This document shows, piece by piece, positions 17,279-26,362 of a DNA stretch of 64,000 bases. The notes under the pieces are model-generated. The model ran no database searches and was not told the DNA's origin. It was given only the letters and a program-made list of their open reading frames with translations. The position numbers and the translations under genes are program-made. The stretch comes from an uncultured Candidatus Melainabacteria bacterium. GTDB lineage: Bacteria; Cyanobacteriota; Vampirovibrionia; Gastranaerophilales; Gastranaerophilaceae. Each line of letters begins with the position of its first letter. Position 1 is the first letter of the stretch. The stretch is from positions 372,001 to 436,000 of the forward strand of contig CAKVLI010000001.1 in the NCBI GenBank assembly GCA_934757155.1, read 5' to 3'.

Positions 17279-17917
17279 ATGAATAATTTGATAATATCAC
17301 CTTCAATACTTTCTGCGGATTTTATGAACCTTGAGACAGAAATTAATGCTGTTAAGGATTGTGGTACGAAATGGGTTCATATTGATGTTATGGACGGACA
17401 TTTTGTTCCGAATATTTCAATTGGCGTGCCTGTAGTAAAATCTATCCGTAAAAAAACAGATATGTTTTTGGATACGCATTTGATGATTGAAAATCCTGAG
17501 AAATATATTGAAGCTTTTGCAAAAGCCGGCTCTGATTTAATAACTTTCCACTTGGAAGCAGCGGAAAATCCTAAGAAAGTTATTGAACTCATTAAATCTT
17601 TCGGGAAAAAGGTTGGAATTTCAATTAAGCCGAAAACTGAGGCAAGGGCAGTTTTTCCGTATCTTAAGGATGTCGATTTGGTTCTGGTAATGACTGTTGA
17701 GCCGGGGTTTGGCGGACAAGAATTTATGCATGATTGCGCGATGAAAATTCCTGAAATCAGAGAGAACGCTTCTGACGAACTCATTATCCAAGTGGACGGC
17801 GGGATAAATAATCTTACGGGTAAAATCTGCAAATCTTTGGGTGCAAACTCGCTTGTTGCGGGAAGTTATATCTACGGAAGCGACAACTACCAAAAGGCTA
17901 TTGATAGTTTAAATTAA
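17279..17917 (+). CDS. rpe: Ribulose-phosphate 3-epimerase
   Basis: The 212-residue TIM-barrel enzyme interconverts ribulose-5-phosphate and xylulose-5-phosphate in the pentose phosphate pathway. It starts with the typical SPSILSADF, has metal and catalytic motifs HIDVMDGHFVPN, HLMIENPEKYI, VMTVEPGFGGQEF and QVDGGIN, and has normal length. An ATG 9 bases earlier is possible, but it overlaps the -10 box. It is followed after 48 bases by an ABC transporter gene with its own promoter. Confidence 0.95.
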   Translation: MNNLIISPSILSADFMNLETEINAVKDCGTKWVHIDVMDGHFVPNISIGVPVVKSIRKKTDMFLDTHLMIENPEKYIEAFAKAGSDLITFHLEAAENPKKVIELIKSFGKKVGISIKPKTEARAVFPYLKDVDLVLVMTVEPGFGGQEFMHDCAMKIPEIRENASDELIIQVDGGINNLTGKICKSLGANSLVAGSYIYGSDNYQKAIDSLN

Positions 17918-17930
17918 ATCAGGAAGCTTA

Positions 17931-17959
17931 TTCACTTTTTTTGAAAAATCAACTAGAAT
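17931..17959 (+). promoter_or_regulatory. Promoter of the ABC ATPase gene, predicted leaderless
   Basis: TTCACT (17931-17936), 17 bases, TAGAAT (17954-17959), then exactly 6 bases to the ATG at 17966. No ribosome binding site is present. Confidence 0.6.
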
Positions 17960-17965
17960 ACTTTT

Positions 17966-18931
17966 ATGTCAAAACTTTTGGAGATAAAAAATCTTAACCT
18001 TTATTTTCAAGGTGAAGAGCAGGATTATCAGGCTCTTTATGATGTCAACTTGTCTTTTGATGAGGGTTTAATTCATTCTCTCGTTGGCGAATCCGGATGC
18101 GGTAAGACAATGACAGCGATGTCTGTTATGCGTTTGCTCCCAAAAACAGCGTTTATAAAATCAGGCGAAATCTTGTTTGAAGGAGAGGATTTGCTCAAAT
18201 ACAAAAATTCTCAGATGCGAGAGCTTCGCGGAAACAAAATTGCACTGATTCCGCAAGACCCGATGACTTCTTTAAATCCGCTTTATACTATCGGAAATCA
18301 GCTTGTTGAGTCTATCCAAGCACATTCAAAGGTTACCAAAAGACAAGCTCTCAGAAAAGCTCGCGAGGTTATGGATTTGGTCAGGATTCCGGAGGCTGGA
18401 AAAAAGCTGGACTATTATCCGCACGAGTTTTCGGGCGGGATGAAACAGCGTATTATTATTGCAATGGCACTTGCGTGTAATGCGAAACTTATTATTGCAG
18501 ATGAGCCGACTACCGCGCTTGATGTGACTATCCAAAAACAAATTATGGACTTGATTTTGGATATCAAAAACGAGTTTAAAACTACCGTGCTTTTGATATC
18601 TCACGATTTGGCTTTGGTAAGTAATTACGCTGACACTGTGACTGTAATGTATTCAGGACATGTAGTTGAGCAGGCAAACTCCGAAGAGTTTTTTAAACGC
18701 CCGACACATCCGTATTCAAAAGCGTTGTTAAATTCTCTTCCGACTACAAATCCTGCTCTAAAACTCCATACGATTACAGGCGCGCCTCCGAGTATCCAGG
18801 AGAATATTGCCGGTTGTAAATTTCATCCGCGCTGTGATTTTTGCGAATCAGGACTTTGTGATGTCCAAAATCCAACCTTGGAAGAAATATTACCATCACA
18901 TTTTTCTGCCTGTTTAAGGGTAAAGGGGTAA
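17966..18931 (+). CDS. Dipeptide/oligopeptide-type ABC transporter ATP-binding protein (DppD/OppD-like), solitary
   Basis: The 321-residue ATPase shows Walker A GESGCGKT near 45, Q-loop IPQDPMTSLNP, signature FSGGMKQRI, Walker B LIIADEPTTALD and H-loop ISHDLALV. The C-terminal OPP_C extension with a Cys cluster (KFHPRCDFCESGLC) is typical of peptide or nickel importers and binds an Fe-S cluster in some homologues. No permease, binding protein or second ATPase is adjacent, so it must work with components encoded elsewhere. The last codons (VKG) and stop lie in a D-type repeat (GGGTAAAGGGGTAAA). The start is fixed by the -10 box 6 bases upstream. Confidence 0.92.
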   Translation: MSKLLEIKNLNLYFQGEEQDYQALYDVNLSFDEGLIHSLVGESGCGKTMTAMSVMRLLPKTAFIKSGEILFEGEDLLKYKNSQMRELRGNKIALIPQDPMTSLNPLYTIGNQLVESIQAHSKVTKRQALRKAREVMDLVRIPEAGKKLDYYPHEFSGGMKQRIIIAMALACNAKLIIADEPTTALDVTIQKQIMDLILDIKNEFKTTVLLISHDLALVSNYADTVTVMYSGHVVEQANSEEFFKRPTHPYSKALLNSLPTTNPALKLHTITGAPPSIQENIAGCKFHPRCDFCESGLCDVQNPTLEEILPSHFSACLRVKG

Positions 18932-18983
18932 AGGGGTAAATGTATTTAGAGCGTAGGGTGGGAAAAATGAAATGATTCCCACC
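18918..18983. repeat. D element and B palindrome between ABC gene and typA
   Basis: The D variant with repeated GGGGTAAA starts inside the ABC gene (18918) and runs to about 18950. The B palindrome GGTGGGAA...TTCCCACC is at 18957-18983. An ATG at 18972 in frame with typA lies inside the B palindrome. Confidence 0.8.
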
Positions 18984-19085
18984 GCAAAACTAACGAACAT
19001 TCGCCCCCCTTGCAATTTGATGTTTAGGCTTTACAATAAAAGTGTAAAGATTACACTAGAGAAACTGAAAAAGCGGTATAAAAGT

Positions 19086-20879
19086 ATGGATAAAAAGAAT
19101 ATTAGAAACATCGCTATTATTGCGCACGTTGACCACGGTAAAACAACTTTGGTCGATTGTATGCTTAAACAGAGCGGTGTGTTCAGGGAAAACCAACAAA
19201 TGCAAGAACGCGTTCTTGATAGCAATGACTTAGAACGCGAAAGAGGAATTACAATCCTTTCAAAAAATATTTCAATCAATTATAAAGGTGTAAAAATTAA
19301 CGTCGTCGACACCCCTGGGCACGCAGACTTTGGAGGTGAAGTTGAACGTGTTTTGGGCATGGTAGATGGTGCGCTCCTTATTGTGGACGCAGCAGAAGGA
19401 CCTATGCCACAAACAAGATTTGTGCTTTCAAAAGCTTTAGAATTGGGTATCAGAATTATTGTTGTAATCAATAAAATCGATAAACCTGCAGCTAATCCTG
19501 ACGGAACGCTCGACAAAGTGTTTGACTTGTTCACCGAGCTTACCGACAGAGAAGATCTAATAGACTTCCCATATATTTATGCAAGCAGTTTACACGGGTT
19601 TGCAATCAAACATTTGGAAGACGAAAGAAAAGATATGGTACCGCTTTTGGATTGCATTTTGGAAAATATTTCTGAGCCCTCAGGCGATGCTACAAAGCCT
19701 TTCCAATTCAGAGCAACAACTCTTGATTACAACGAATACGTAGGCAGAATCGTTGTAGGACGTATTGTTAACGGTAAAGTTTCTTCTCAAGAACAAGTCG
19801 CTTGGGTCCAAGCAGACGGTTCTGTAGAAAAAGGTAAAATCACAAAATTATTCGGGTTCAAAGACCTTGGAAGAGTTGAAATAGACTCTGCCGAAGCCGG
19901 TGATATTGTTGGTATTGCAGGTTTTTCTGATATTCATATCGGCGAAACTCTTTGCGATGTAAATAATATCAACCCGTTACCGCTTATCAAAGTTGACGAA
20001 CCGACTTTGCAGATGAATTTTTCTGTAAATGACAGTCCGTTCGCCGGTCAGGAAGGTAAATTTGTTACCTCAAGACAATTGAGAAAAAGATTGTATGACG
20101 AACTTGAAAAGAATGTAAGTTTGAGAGTCGAAGATACAGACTCAACCGATTGTTTCAAAGTCAGTGGTAGAGGCGAATTGCACCTTGGTATTCTGATAGA
20201 AACAATGAGAAGAGAAGGTTACGAATTTCAGGTTTCTAAACCGGAAGTTATCTACAAAGAAGTTGACGGCGCGCAGTATGAACCGTTTGAAAACCTTCTT
20301 GTTGACGTTCCTGAAGAATATGCAGGCTCATGTATCGACAGACTTTCAGGCAGAAAAGCCGTTATGAAAGAAATGCAGAACGCAAATGGCAGAACCACAA
20401 TGAAGTTCTCAATCCCTGCAAGAGGTCTAATCGGGTTCCGTACGGAATTCATCCGTATGACAAGAGGTGAAGGTATTATGTACCACACTTATGATGAATA
20501 CAAACCATACGCCGGTGATATTCCGAAACAAAGAAGCGGTTCAATCTTGGCTCACGAACAAGGCGAAGCAATACCTTACGCTTTGGCACAGTTCGAAGAC
20601 AGAGGTGTGTTCTTTGTTACCCCTAAAACAAAGGTTTACCGCGGTATGATAATCGGTGAAGGTAACAGACCTCAAGACATAGTTGTAAATATTTGTAAGA
20701 CCAAAAAATTAACCAATATGAGAAGCTCAACAGCTGATGTTATGGTAACTCTTCAGGCACACAAAGAATTGTCACTCGAAGATTGTCTTGAATATATCGG
20801 TGATGATGAACTCGTCGAGATTACTCCTGAAAATATCAGAATGCGCAAACAAGACCTAGTCAAGTTCCACAGCATCTAG
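19086..20879 (+). CDS. typA: Translational GTPase TypA/BipA
   Basis: The 597-residue ribosome-binding GTPase acts in 50S assembly and stress or cold adaptation. G-motifs are AHVDHGKTT, RERGITI, DTPGHADFGGE and NKIDKP. EF-G-like domains II/III/V and the TypA-specific C-terminal part (RGLIGFRTEF, GTPase partner region EGNRPQDIVVN) follow. The start at MDKKNIRN matches family N-termini; the frame is open to 18972, but that earlier ATG sits in a repeat palindrome. The stop TAG is fused to a D element (TAG with the following G9 tract). Confidence 0.97.
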   Translation: MDKKNIRNIAIIAHVDHGKTTLVDCMLKQSGVFRENQQMQERVLDSNDLERERGITILSKNISINYKGVKINVVDTPGHADFGGEVERVLGMVDGALLIVDAAEGPMPQTRFVLSKALELGIRIIVVINKIDKPAANPDGTLDKVFDLFTELTDREDLIDFPYIYASSLHGFAIKHLEDERKDMVPLLDCILENISEPSGDATKPFQFRATTLDYNEYVGRIVVGRIVNGKVSSQEQVAWVQADGSVEKGKITKLFGFKDLGRVEIDSAEAGDIVGIAGFSDIHIGETLCDVNNINPLPLIKVDEPTLQMNFSVNDSPFAGQEGKFVTSRQLRKRLYDELEKNVSLRVEDTDSTDCFKVSGRGELHLGILIETMRREGYEFQVSKPEVIYKEVDGAQYEPFENLLVDVPEEYAGSCIDRLSGRKAVMKEMQNANGRTTMKFSIPARGLIGFRTEFIRMTRGEGIMYHTYDEYKPYAGDIPKQRSGSILAHEQGEAIPYALAQFEDRGVFFVTPKTKVYRGMIIGEGNRPQDIVVNICKTKKLTNMRSSTADVMVTLQAHKELSLEDCLEYIGDDELVEITPENIRMRKQDLVKFHSI

Positions 20880-21130
20880 GGGGGGGGTAAATGTATTTGG
20901 TTGGTAGTCTAAGCGACAAAAGTGCCACGTCATTGCGAGCAGGAGCGAAGCAATCCAGTCATTAGGCTGGTGGATTTACGCCAAGCCCTTGCGATTCTTC
21001 GGCTAAAGCCTCAGAATGACGTTGTAAATGATGTTAAACATTCTTGAGCACATATTCACTTAGTCACTTGGTCACCAAAGATACATCAAACCGGTAGCTT
21101 CCACCTGCCAACTCTATACATTTACCCCCC
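20879..21130. repeat. Intergenic repeat mosaic after typA
   Basis: The D element (G9, 20879-20915) starts on the last base of the typA stop. It is followed by 'gtgccacgtcattgcgagc' with GGAGCGAAGCAATCC (20917-20957), a CGATTCTTCGGCTAAAGCC hairpin unit (20990-21022), and a 'cacttagtcacttggtcacc' unit (about 21055-21075). A second D element faces the other way (21083-21130, C9 tract). No gene is supported here. Confidence 0.85.
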
Positions 21131-21273
21131 CCCTTCAAATCTGCGACTAAAAAATGTTTATAAATTTAAAACAATAAAAATTACCTTTTGAGGATAGCTT
21201 TTTTGCAATACAACTATATTTCAAACTCTTTTACCATAATTAAGGCAAATATTGCCCTTACAAAGGAGGATAT

Positions 21274-21933
21274 ATGCAGATAAAAATATTACTCGTAGAA
21301 GACCAAAAGCTTATGCGAATAGGAATAAAATCGTTGTTTTGTGACTACCCCGAACTTGAAATTGCGGGAGAGGCTGTTAATGGCAAAGAGGCAGTGGAGA
21401 AGAGTAAGCTAATGAAACCGGATATTGTATTAATGGATTTGGGATTACCTGATATTTCGGGAATCGAGGCTACAAAACAGATTCTGGAGCATAACAACAA
21501 CATCAGGGTTATCATACTCACTTCGCACACAAATGAGGAAGAGGTAACGGCTGCTTTGCAGGCAGGGGCGAGCGCGTATGTAATCAAAGATATTGCAACA
21601 GACTTTTTGATGAGTATTATCAAGATGATAAAAGAAGGTGCTATGTGGCTTGATCCACATATTGTACCATTTATAAGAGACAAAAATTGTGGAGTAATTC
21701 CTGCAAGACAATTATCACGAAACGTGTTCAAGGAAAGACATTCCAACCTGACTCAAAGAGAGTATGAGGTTTTGAAACTTATTGTAGACGGACAGTCCAA
21801 CAGTGATATCGCCAAAACCCTTACTATCAGTGAGCATACGGCGAAGGCGCATGTTTGTAATATCATCCAAAAACTTGTTGTGGATGACAGGACACAGGCT
21901 GCGGTTAAAGCTTTGAAGGAAGGATTGGTCTAA
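21274..21933 (+). CDS. NarL/FixJ-family response regulator
   Basis: The 219-residue protein has a receiver domain (acidic VEDQ, phospho-Asp in IVLMDLGLPDISG, Lys in AYVIKDI) and a C-terminal LuxR-type helix-turn-helix (LTQREYEVLKLIVDGQSNSDIAKTL, SEHTAKAHVCNIIQKL). AAAGGAGG precedes the ATG, and a CATAAT-type -10 lies near 21236. No histidine kinase is adjacent (orphan). The 3' end overlaps the convergent secreted-protein gene by 4 bases. Target genes are unknown. Confidence 0.93.
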   Translation: MQIKILLVEDQKLMRIGIKSLFCDYPELEIAGEAVNGKEAVEKSKLMKPDIVLMDLGLPDISGIEATKQILEHNNNIRVIILTSHTNEEEVTAALQAGASAYVIKDIATDFLMSIIKMIKEGAMWLDPHIVPFIRDKNCGVIPARQLSRNVFKERHSNLTQREYEVLKLIVDGQSNSDIAKTLTISEHTAKAHVCNIIQKLVVDDRTQAAVKALKEGLV

Positions 21934-22565
21934 TTCTCATCAGGCATAGTATATTCGTAATTCGGCTTATCTTTATCCTCTTCGTCGTCTTTAATTTGTT
22001 TAAAGCTCATTACGAATATCTGTCCTTCTTGGATTTCCAGCTCTTTACCTTTATTTATATAAGAAAGGGGGGAATTTTCATAGACAGAAACGGCTGCGGA
22101 TTTTGCTCTGTTTCCTTGTTCGTTTTTGACTGCACCTTGCACAAGTGCAACACCTGAACCGAAAAAGCTTCCGATAACTTTATCTCCGACCATAACCGCG
22201 CCGGTTTTAGCCACAGAGCCTACTGTAACATCGGTCATTGAACTGTATTTACCCTGAATTTTTTCGGTAACGGTTTTATAAGTTTTATCTCCGGCATCAT
22301 AATATTTTGTCGGAACGAAAACAAAAGCAGCGTTTCTTTTCAGACGCTTTGGTTCGGACACACTTTCAATTCTGCCTTCAAGAATTGAACCGGCATAGAC
22401 TACAAATCCGTTTTCTGCAATAAATCCGTCCACAATTCTGACTTTCCAAGTTTCTGGCGGATTTTCGGTAGACAAATAAGACATTGCCTCAACCTTCAAA
22501 TTCTTTGCGTAAGCTGATGACACAGAGATGACAAAACTCAAAATTAATAAAAATATTTTCTTCAT
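21930..22565 (-). CDS. Secreted protein of unknown function
   Basis: The 211-residue protein has a Sec signal peptide (MKKIFLLILSFVISVSSAYA). The mature part is beta-rich: a WKVRIVDGFIAENGFVVYAG stretch, a glycine-rich segment GSVAKTGAVMVGDKVIGSFFGSG (about 125-147) and an acidic, probably disordered C-terminus (DDEEDKDKPNYEY). No known domain is recognised. It is likely periplasmic or envelope-associated. Confidence 0.65.
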   Translation of the reverse strand: MKKIFLLILSFVISVSSAYAKNLKVEAMSYLSTENPPETWKVRIVDGFIAENGFVVYAGSILEGRIESVSEPKRLKRNAAFVFVPTKYYDAGDKTYKTVTEKIQGKYSSMTDVTVGSVAKTGAVMVGDKVIGSFFGSGVALVQGAVKNEQGNRAKSAAVSVYENSPLSYINKGKELEIQEGQIFVMSFKQIKDDEEDKDKPNYEYTMPDEN

Positions 22566-22691
22566 GTTAATAATATACCTTGTTTATCAGAACAAAGCAA
22601 GCGGTTGAAAACGTTACATTAGCTTAACAATAGGTGTCCAATGAGTTTTTTTAGTGTAAAATTGGTATGTTATCGTTCAGGGGAAAGAAAT

Positions 22692-23558
22692 ATGACAATT
22701 CAAGAATGGTTTGATAAACGTAAAGAAGCACAAATAGAACGCCGTGCGAAGGAAATGCGCGGTATTGAGGATGCAAATCCGGGACTTTGGGTTAAGTGTG
22801 TACATTGCGATTCACAGATACTCAAAACCGAATTGGAAGACAATCTTATGGTTTGTCCTCATTGCGATTATCACTTCAGAATAAATGCAAGAACAAGAAT
22901 TGCACAGTTATTTGATGAAGATTCTTTTGAAGAACTTTTCAAAAACGTGTTACCGACTGACCCGTTAAACTTCTATGATACAGAATCTTACGCGGACAGA
23001 CTTAAAAAAGCTCACGACAAAACAGGCCTTGATGAGGCTGTAATCACAGGTCTTGCGAAGATTGAAGGACACAAAGTTGCAACTGCCGTGATGGATTTTG
23101 ACTATATGGGCGGTTCAATGGGCAGCGTAGTGGGCGAAAAAGTTACAAGAATGATGGAAAAAGCTCTTGCTCTCAAGCTTCCGATGCTTGTAGTAACTTC
23201 ATCAGGTGGCGCAAGAATGCAGGAAAGCGCATTGAGCCTTATGCAAATGGCAAAAACCTCTTGCGCAGTAGGCAGATTGGATGAGGCAGGACTTCTTTAC
23301 ATCAACTTGTTGACAGAGCCGACTTTTGGCGGTATCACAGCAAGTTTCGGAACTTTGGGCGACATCATTATTGCGGAACAAGGCGCAAGAATAGGTTTTG
23401 CAGGTAGAAGAGTTATCGAACAAACTATCCGCCAAAAATTGCCGTCTGACTTCCAAACAGCTGAATACTTACTGAAATACGGTCAGGTCGACATTGTTTC
23501 AAAAAGAAAGAATTTGAGAAAAACACTTGCCAACATTTTGGATATGCATGGAGTATAA
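22692..23558 (+). CDS. accD: Acetyl-CoA carboxylase carboxyltransferase subunit beta
   Basis: The 288-residue protein is the beta half of the carboxyltransferase that makes malonyl-CoA for fatty acid synthesis. It has the N-terminal zinc ribbon CVHCDSQ...VCPHC (two CxxC pairs), then the crotonase-type core with SSGGARMQESALSLMQMAK and the GGITASFGTLGDI oxyanion region. The start is set at ATG 22692 after GGGGAAAG; an earlier in-frame ATG (22641) has no ribosome site. accA follows after 2 bases. Confidence 0.97.
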   Translation: MTIQEWFDKRKEAQIERRAKEMRGIEDANPGLWVKCVHCDSQILKTELEDNLMVCPHCDYHFRINARTRIAQLFDEDSFEELFKNVLPTDPLNFYDTESYADRLKKAHDKTGLDEAVITGLAKIEGHKVATAVMDFDYMGGSMGSVVGEKVTRMMEKALALKLPMLVVTSSGGARMQESALSLMQMAKTSCAVGRLDEAGLLYINLLTEPTFGGITASFGTLGDIIIAEQGARIGFAGRRVIEQTIRQKLPSDFQTAEYLLKYGQVDIVSKRKNLRKTLANILDMHGV

Positions 23559-23560
23559 AA

Positions 23561-24517
23561 ATGTCTGTAGTTTTAGATTTCGAAAAACCAATAGTGGAAA
23601 TACAAAAAAAGATTGATGAATTAAAAAAAATGAGCGAAGACTCAGGTCTGAATATGGAATCCCAAATCCAAACGTTTGAACAACAGGCCGAAGATTACAA
23701 AAAGGAGTTATATTCAAAATTGAAACCTTCACAAAAATTACAAATCGCCAGACATCAAGAAAGACCTAAATTTCTTGATTATGTACATCTTATCTGCGAA
23801 GATTTTATTGAACTTCACGGTGACCGCGAAGGAATGGACGACAGAGCAATCATCGGCGGACTTGCAAAGCTTGACGGCAAACCTGTAATGATTATCGGTA
23901 TCCAAAAAGGTAAGTCTACAAAAGAAAATTTGGAATACAATTTCGGTATGCCGCAACCTCAAGGTTACAGAAAGGCGTTACGTTTATTCAAACATGCTAA
24001 CAAGTTTAATATTCCTGTTATAACTTTGATTGACACCCCTGGGGCATACCCCGGAATCAAGGCAGAGGAAACAGGACAAGGTGCTGCAATCGCGGTTAAC
24101 TTAAGAGAAATGTCAAAACTTAATGTTCCGATTATTGCGATTATCACAGGCGAAGGCTGCAGTGGCGGAGCTTTGGGGCTTGCAGTTGCAGACAGAGTTA
24201 TGATGTTAGAACACGCTTACTACACGGTTATTTCTCCGGAAGGCTGTGCTTCAATCTTGTGGCGTGACGCTGCAATGTATGCGGAAGCCGCTGAAGCGTT
24301 GAAAATCACTTCAAAAGATTTGTTAGAACTCGGAATAATCGACGAAGAAATCAAAGAACCTTTAGGCGGTGCACACGCTGATTACGATATTACCGCTAAA
24401 AATATGAAAAAATCTATCCAAAAAGCGTTGAAGGAATTGGAAAAACTTTCTCCTGAAAAACTCAAAGAAGAAAGATATAACAAATTCCGCGCAATGGGCA
24501 GATTTATTGAAGGTTAG
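23561..24517 (+). CDS. accA: Acetyl-CoA carboxylase carboxyltransferase subunit alpha
   Basis: The 318-residue partner of AccD forms the alpha2beta2 carboxyltransferase. Family hallmarks are the N-terminal coiled helix (DFEKPIVEIQKKIDELKK), ELHGDREGMDDRAIIGG, LIDTPGAYPGIKAEETGQG and GEGCSGGALG. It is translationally close to accD (2-base gap) and followed after 3 bases by a TPR gene, so accD-accA-TPR-prmA is one operon. Biotin carboxylase and BCCP genes are not in the window. Confidence 0.97.
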   Translation: MSVVLDFEKPIVEIQKKIDELKKMSEDSGLNMESQIQTFEQQAEDYKKELYSKLKPSQKLQIARHQERPKFLDYVHLICEDFIELHGDREGMDDRAIIGGLAKLDGKPVMIIGIQKGKSTKENLEYNFGMPQPQGYRKALRLFKHANKFNIPVITLIDTPGAYPGIKAEETGQGAAIAVNLREMSKLNVPIIAIITGEGCSGGALGLAVADRVMMLEHAYYTVISPEGCASILWRDAAMYAEAAEALKITSKDLLELGIIDEEIKEPLGGAHADYDITAKNMKKSIQKALKELEKLSPEKLKEERYNKFRAMGRFIEG

Positions 24518-24520
24518 TCA

Positions 24521-25012
24521 ATGGAGCACGGTTACAAGTTTTATCTTGATAAAGGTATCTCAGAAACCAACGAAGGTAAGTTCGATGAGGCTTTGCATTC
24601 CTTAAATCAGGCTGCTGCAGTCAGTCCTGAGGAAGCAATGCCTTATTTTTCAATGGCGATTGTGTTTCAATACCTTGGTGAGCTTGAAACAGCTTATGCA
24701 AACTATACTAAGGCAATTGAATTGGATCACAAATTTATTGATGCGTATTTTAACCGCGCGCAAGTGCTTTTGACAGACAAAGAGGCTGATGAAGATAAGT
24801 TAAAATCGGCTATTTCTGATTTTGACAAGGCGATTGAACTTGACCCGAAATTTATTGATGCGCTTTATTATAAGGCTGTAGTTTTGAAAAAACTTGAACA
24901 GTATGAAGAAGCGGTTAAAACATTGGATAAGGTGCTTGCTATTGACCCGAAAGCAGTATATTCAAACGCTTTGAAGAAATTGATTTTGCAAAAATATTTA
25001 AAACAGGATTAA
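24521..25012 (+). CDS. TPR-repeat protein
   Basis: The 163-residue soluble protein consists almost entirely of about four tetratricopeptide repeats (for example NEGKFDEALHSLNQAAAVSP, GELETAYANYTKAIELD, AISDFDKAIELDPKFIDALY, YEEAVKTLDKVLAIDPK). TPRs mediate protein-protein contacts. It sits between accA (3-base gap) and prmA (5-base gap) in one operon. The partner is unknown. Confidence 0.85.
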   Translation: MEHGYKFYLDKGISETNEGKFDEALHSLNQAAAVSPEEAMPYFSMAIVFQYLGELETAYANYTKAIELDHKFIDAYFNRAQVLLTDKEADEDKLKSAISDFDKAIELDPKFIDALYYKAVVLKKLEQYEEAVKTLDKVLAIDPKAVYSNALKKLILQKYLKQD

Positions 25013-25017
25013 AAAAT

Positions 25018-25926
25018 ATGAACTATTACGAGCTCAAAATCTCCATAAATCCGCAGATGGAAGATATTATTTCAGATATCTTTTTTACGAATTTTGATTG
25101 CGAAGGAGTTGTGTTGGCAGAAGAAGCATACAAAGATTTAGAGATGACTTCTACCACGAGAGGCACTTTAAAAGTATTTTTGACAAGTCATCCTGCAAAC
25201 CTGCACGAAGTTTTACACACAGAGCGCGAACTCCTAAAATCAAGAGGATTTTCGGACGAAGATTTGGGAAGCTGGAAGATTGAACTTGATGAAAAAGAAA
25301 ATCAGGATTGGTCAAAAAAATGGAAAGAAAAATGGACTGTAACCCACGTCACAGACAAAATTGCGGTCATTCCAAGCTGGATTGCATATCAGCCAAAACC
25401 TGATGAAATCACGATTACGCTTGACCCCGGATGTGCTTTTGGTACGGGAACTCACCAAACTACACAATTGTGTATGAAAGCGATTGAAAAATATATGCAC
25501 AAAGGAGATTCTGTTGCCGATATCGGAACAGGCACAGGGATTTTGGCAATCTGCGCAATGAAATTCGGCGCAAGTTCTGCTTATGGATGCGATATTGATG
25601 ATACGGTTATTGATGTTTGTATTGAAAACGCTGAAAAAAACGGAATGCCAGTTAGTTCCTCACAGGGGCAACTCACTTTCGAAATCAACACCGCGGACAA
25701 AATCAGCGAAAAATACGATTTTGTTTGTGCAAATATTCTCCACAATGTTTTGTCAGAAATCATGAGCGATTTGAAAAACATAATGAAACCTAAGTCTAAA
25801 ATGGTTTTGAGCGGAATTTTGGACGAGAAAAAACAAGTTGTGCTTGATGCAATCGAAAGAGAAAAACTTCACATAATCGAAACATTGCACCAAAACCAGT
25901 GGACAGCTTTTGTCGTCGAAAATTAG
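25018..25926 (+). CDS. prmA: Ribosomal protein L11 methyltransferase
   Basis: The 302-residue SAM-dependent enzyme trimethylates ribosomal protein L11. The N-terminal L11-binding domain occupies about 1-90. The catalytic Rossmann domain has LDPGCAFGTGTHQTT, VADIGTGTGILAICAMKFGA (motif I), YGCDIDD and the NIL motif (CANILHNVL). It is the last gene of the acc operon. Confidence 0.94.
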   Translation: MNYYELKISINPQMEDIISDIFFTNFDCEGVVLAEEAYKDLEMTSTTRGTLKVFLTSHPANLHEVLHTERELLKSRGFSDEDLGSWKIELDEKENQDWSKKWKEKWTVTHVTDKIAVIPSWIAYQPKPDEITITLDPGCAFGTGTHQTTQLCMKAIEKYMHKGDSVADIGTGTGILAICAMKFGASSAYGCDIDDTVIDVCIENAEKNGMPVSSSQGQLTFEINTADKISEKYDFVCANILHNVLSEIMSDLKNIMKPKSKMVLSGILDEKKQVVLDAIEREKLHIIETLHQNQWTAFVVEN

Positions 25927-25960
25927 ACTTTTCGGTAATTTAAACCATAAACAAACAGGC

Positions 25961-25966
25961 TAAAAT
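25961..25966 (+). promoter_or_regulatory. -10 box of tspO, predicted leaderless
   Basis: TAAAAT ends exactly 6 bases before the ATG at 25973. Its first three bases form the in-frame TAA that blocks any upstream extension of the gene. The -35 is weak. Confidence 0.5.
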
Positions 25967-25972
25967 ATATTT

Positions 25973-26362
25973 ATGCTTGATTTGAATTGGTATAATACGC
26001 TTAATCATCCGCCTCTAACTCCGCCATGGTGGATTTTTGCACCCGTGTGGACATTTTTATATCTTACAATGCTGACGGCACTATTTTTGTTTGCGTCCAA
26101 ACCTTCTTTTGAAGACAAAAACTGGGGTTATACCTTATTTTTCAGCCAAATAGGAATAAACCTTTGTTGGATGCCGGCTTTTTTCTACCTCAAAAACCCG
26201 GCGTTTGCACTGGTTTTAATAATCGTTCTTGATATCCTTGTTTTATTAAATATTATTGCGTTCTACAACATTTCCAAAAGCTCGGCGAGAACACTGATTC
26301 CATATTTTGTTTGGATATTATTCGCAACTTATTTAAATATCGGAATCTACGTTTTGAACTAA
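25973..26362 (+). CDS. tspO: TspO/MBR-family membrane protein lacking the first helix
   Basis: The 129-residue tryptophan-rich membrane protein matches TspO, which binds porphyrins and related ligands. Conserved elements are WYNTLNHPPLTPPWWIFAPV, a central NLCWMPAFFYLKNPAFAL and the C-terminal LIPYFVWILFATYLNIGIYVLN. Normal TspO has five helices and about 155 residues. This one starts at the loop after helix 1, and an in-frame stop 12 bases upstream shows the gene cannot extend. Four helices remain. Whether it still folds as a dimer is unknown. The convergent neighbour overlaps it by 4 bases. Confidence 0.88.
   Translation: MLDLNWYNTLNHPPLTPPWWIFAPVWTFLYLTMLTALFLFASKPSFEDKNWGYTLFFSQIGINLCWMPAFFYLKNPAFALVLIIVLDILVLLNIIAFYNISKSSARTLIPYFVWILFATYLNIGIYVLN

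Noticed and set aside
18972..19085. Longer N-terminus of TypA
   Set aside because: The upstream ATG is part of a B palindrome; family N-termini begin at MDKKNIRN.
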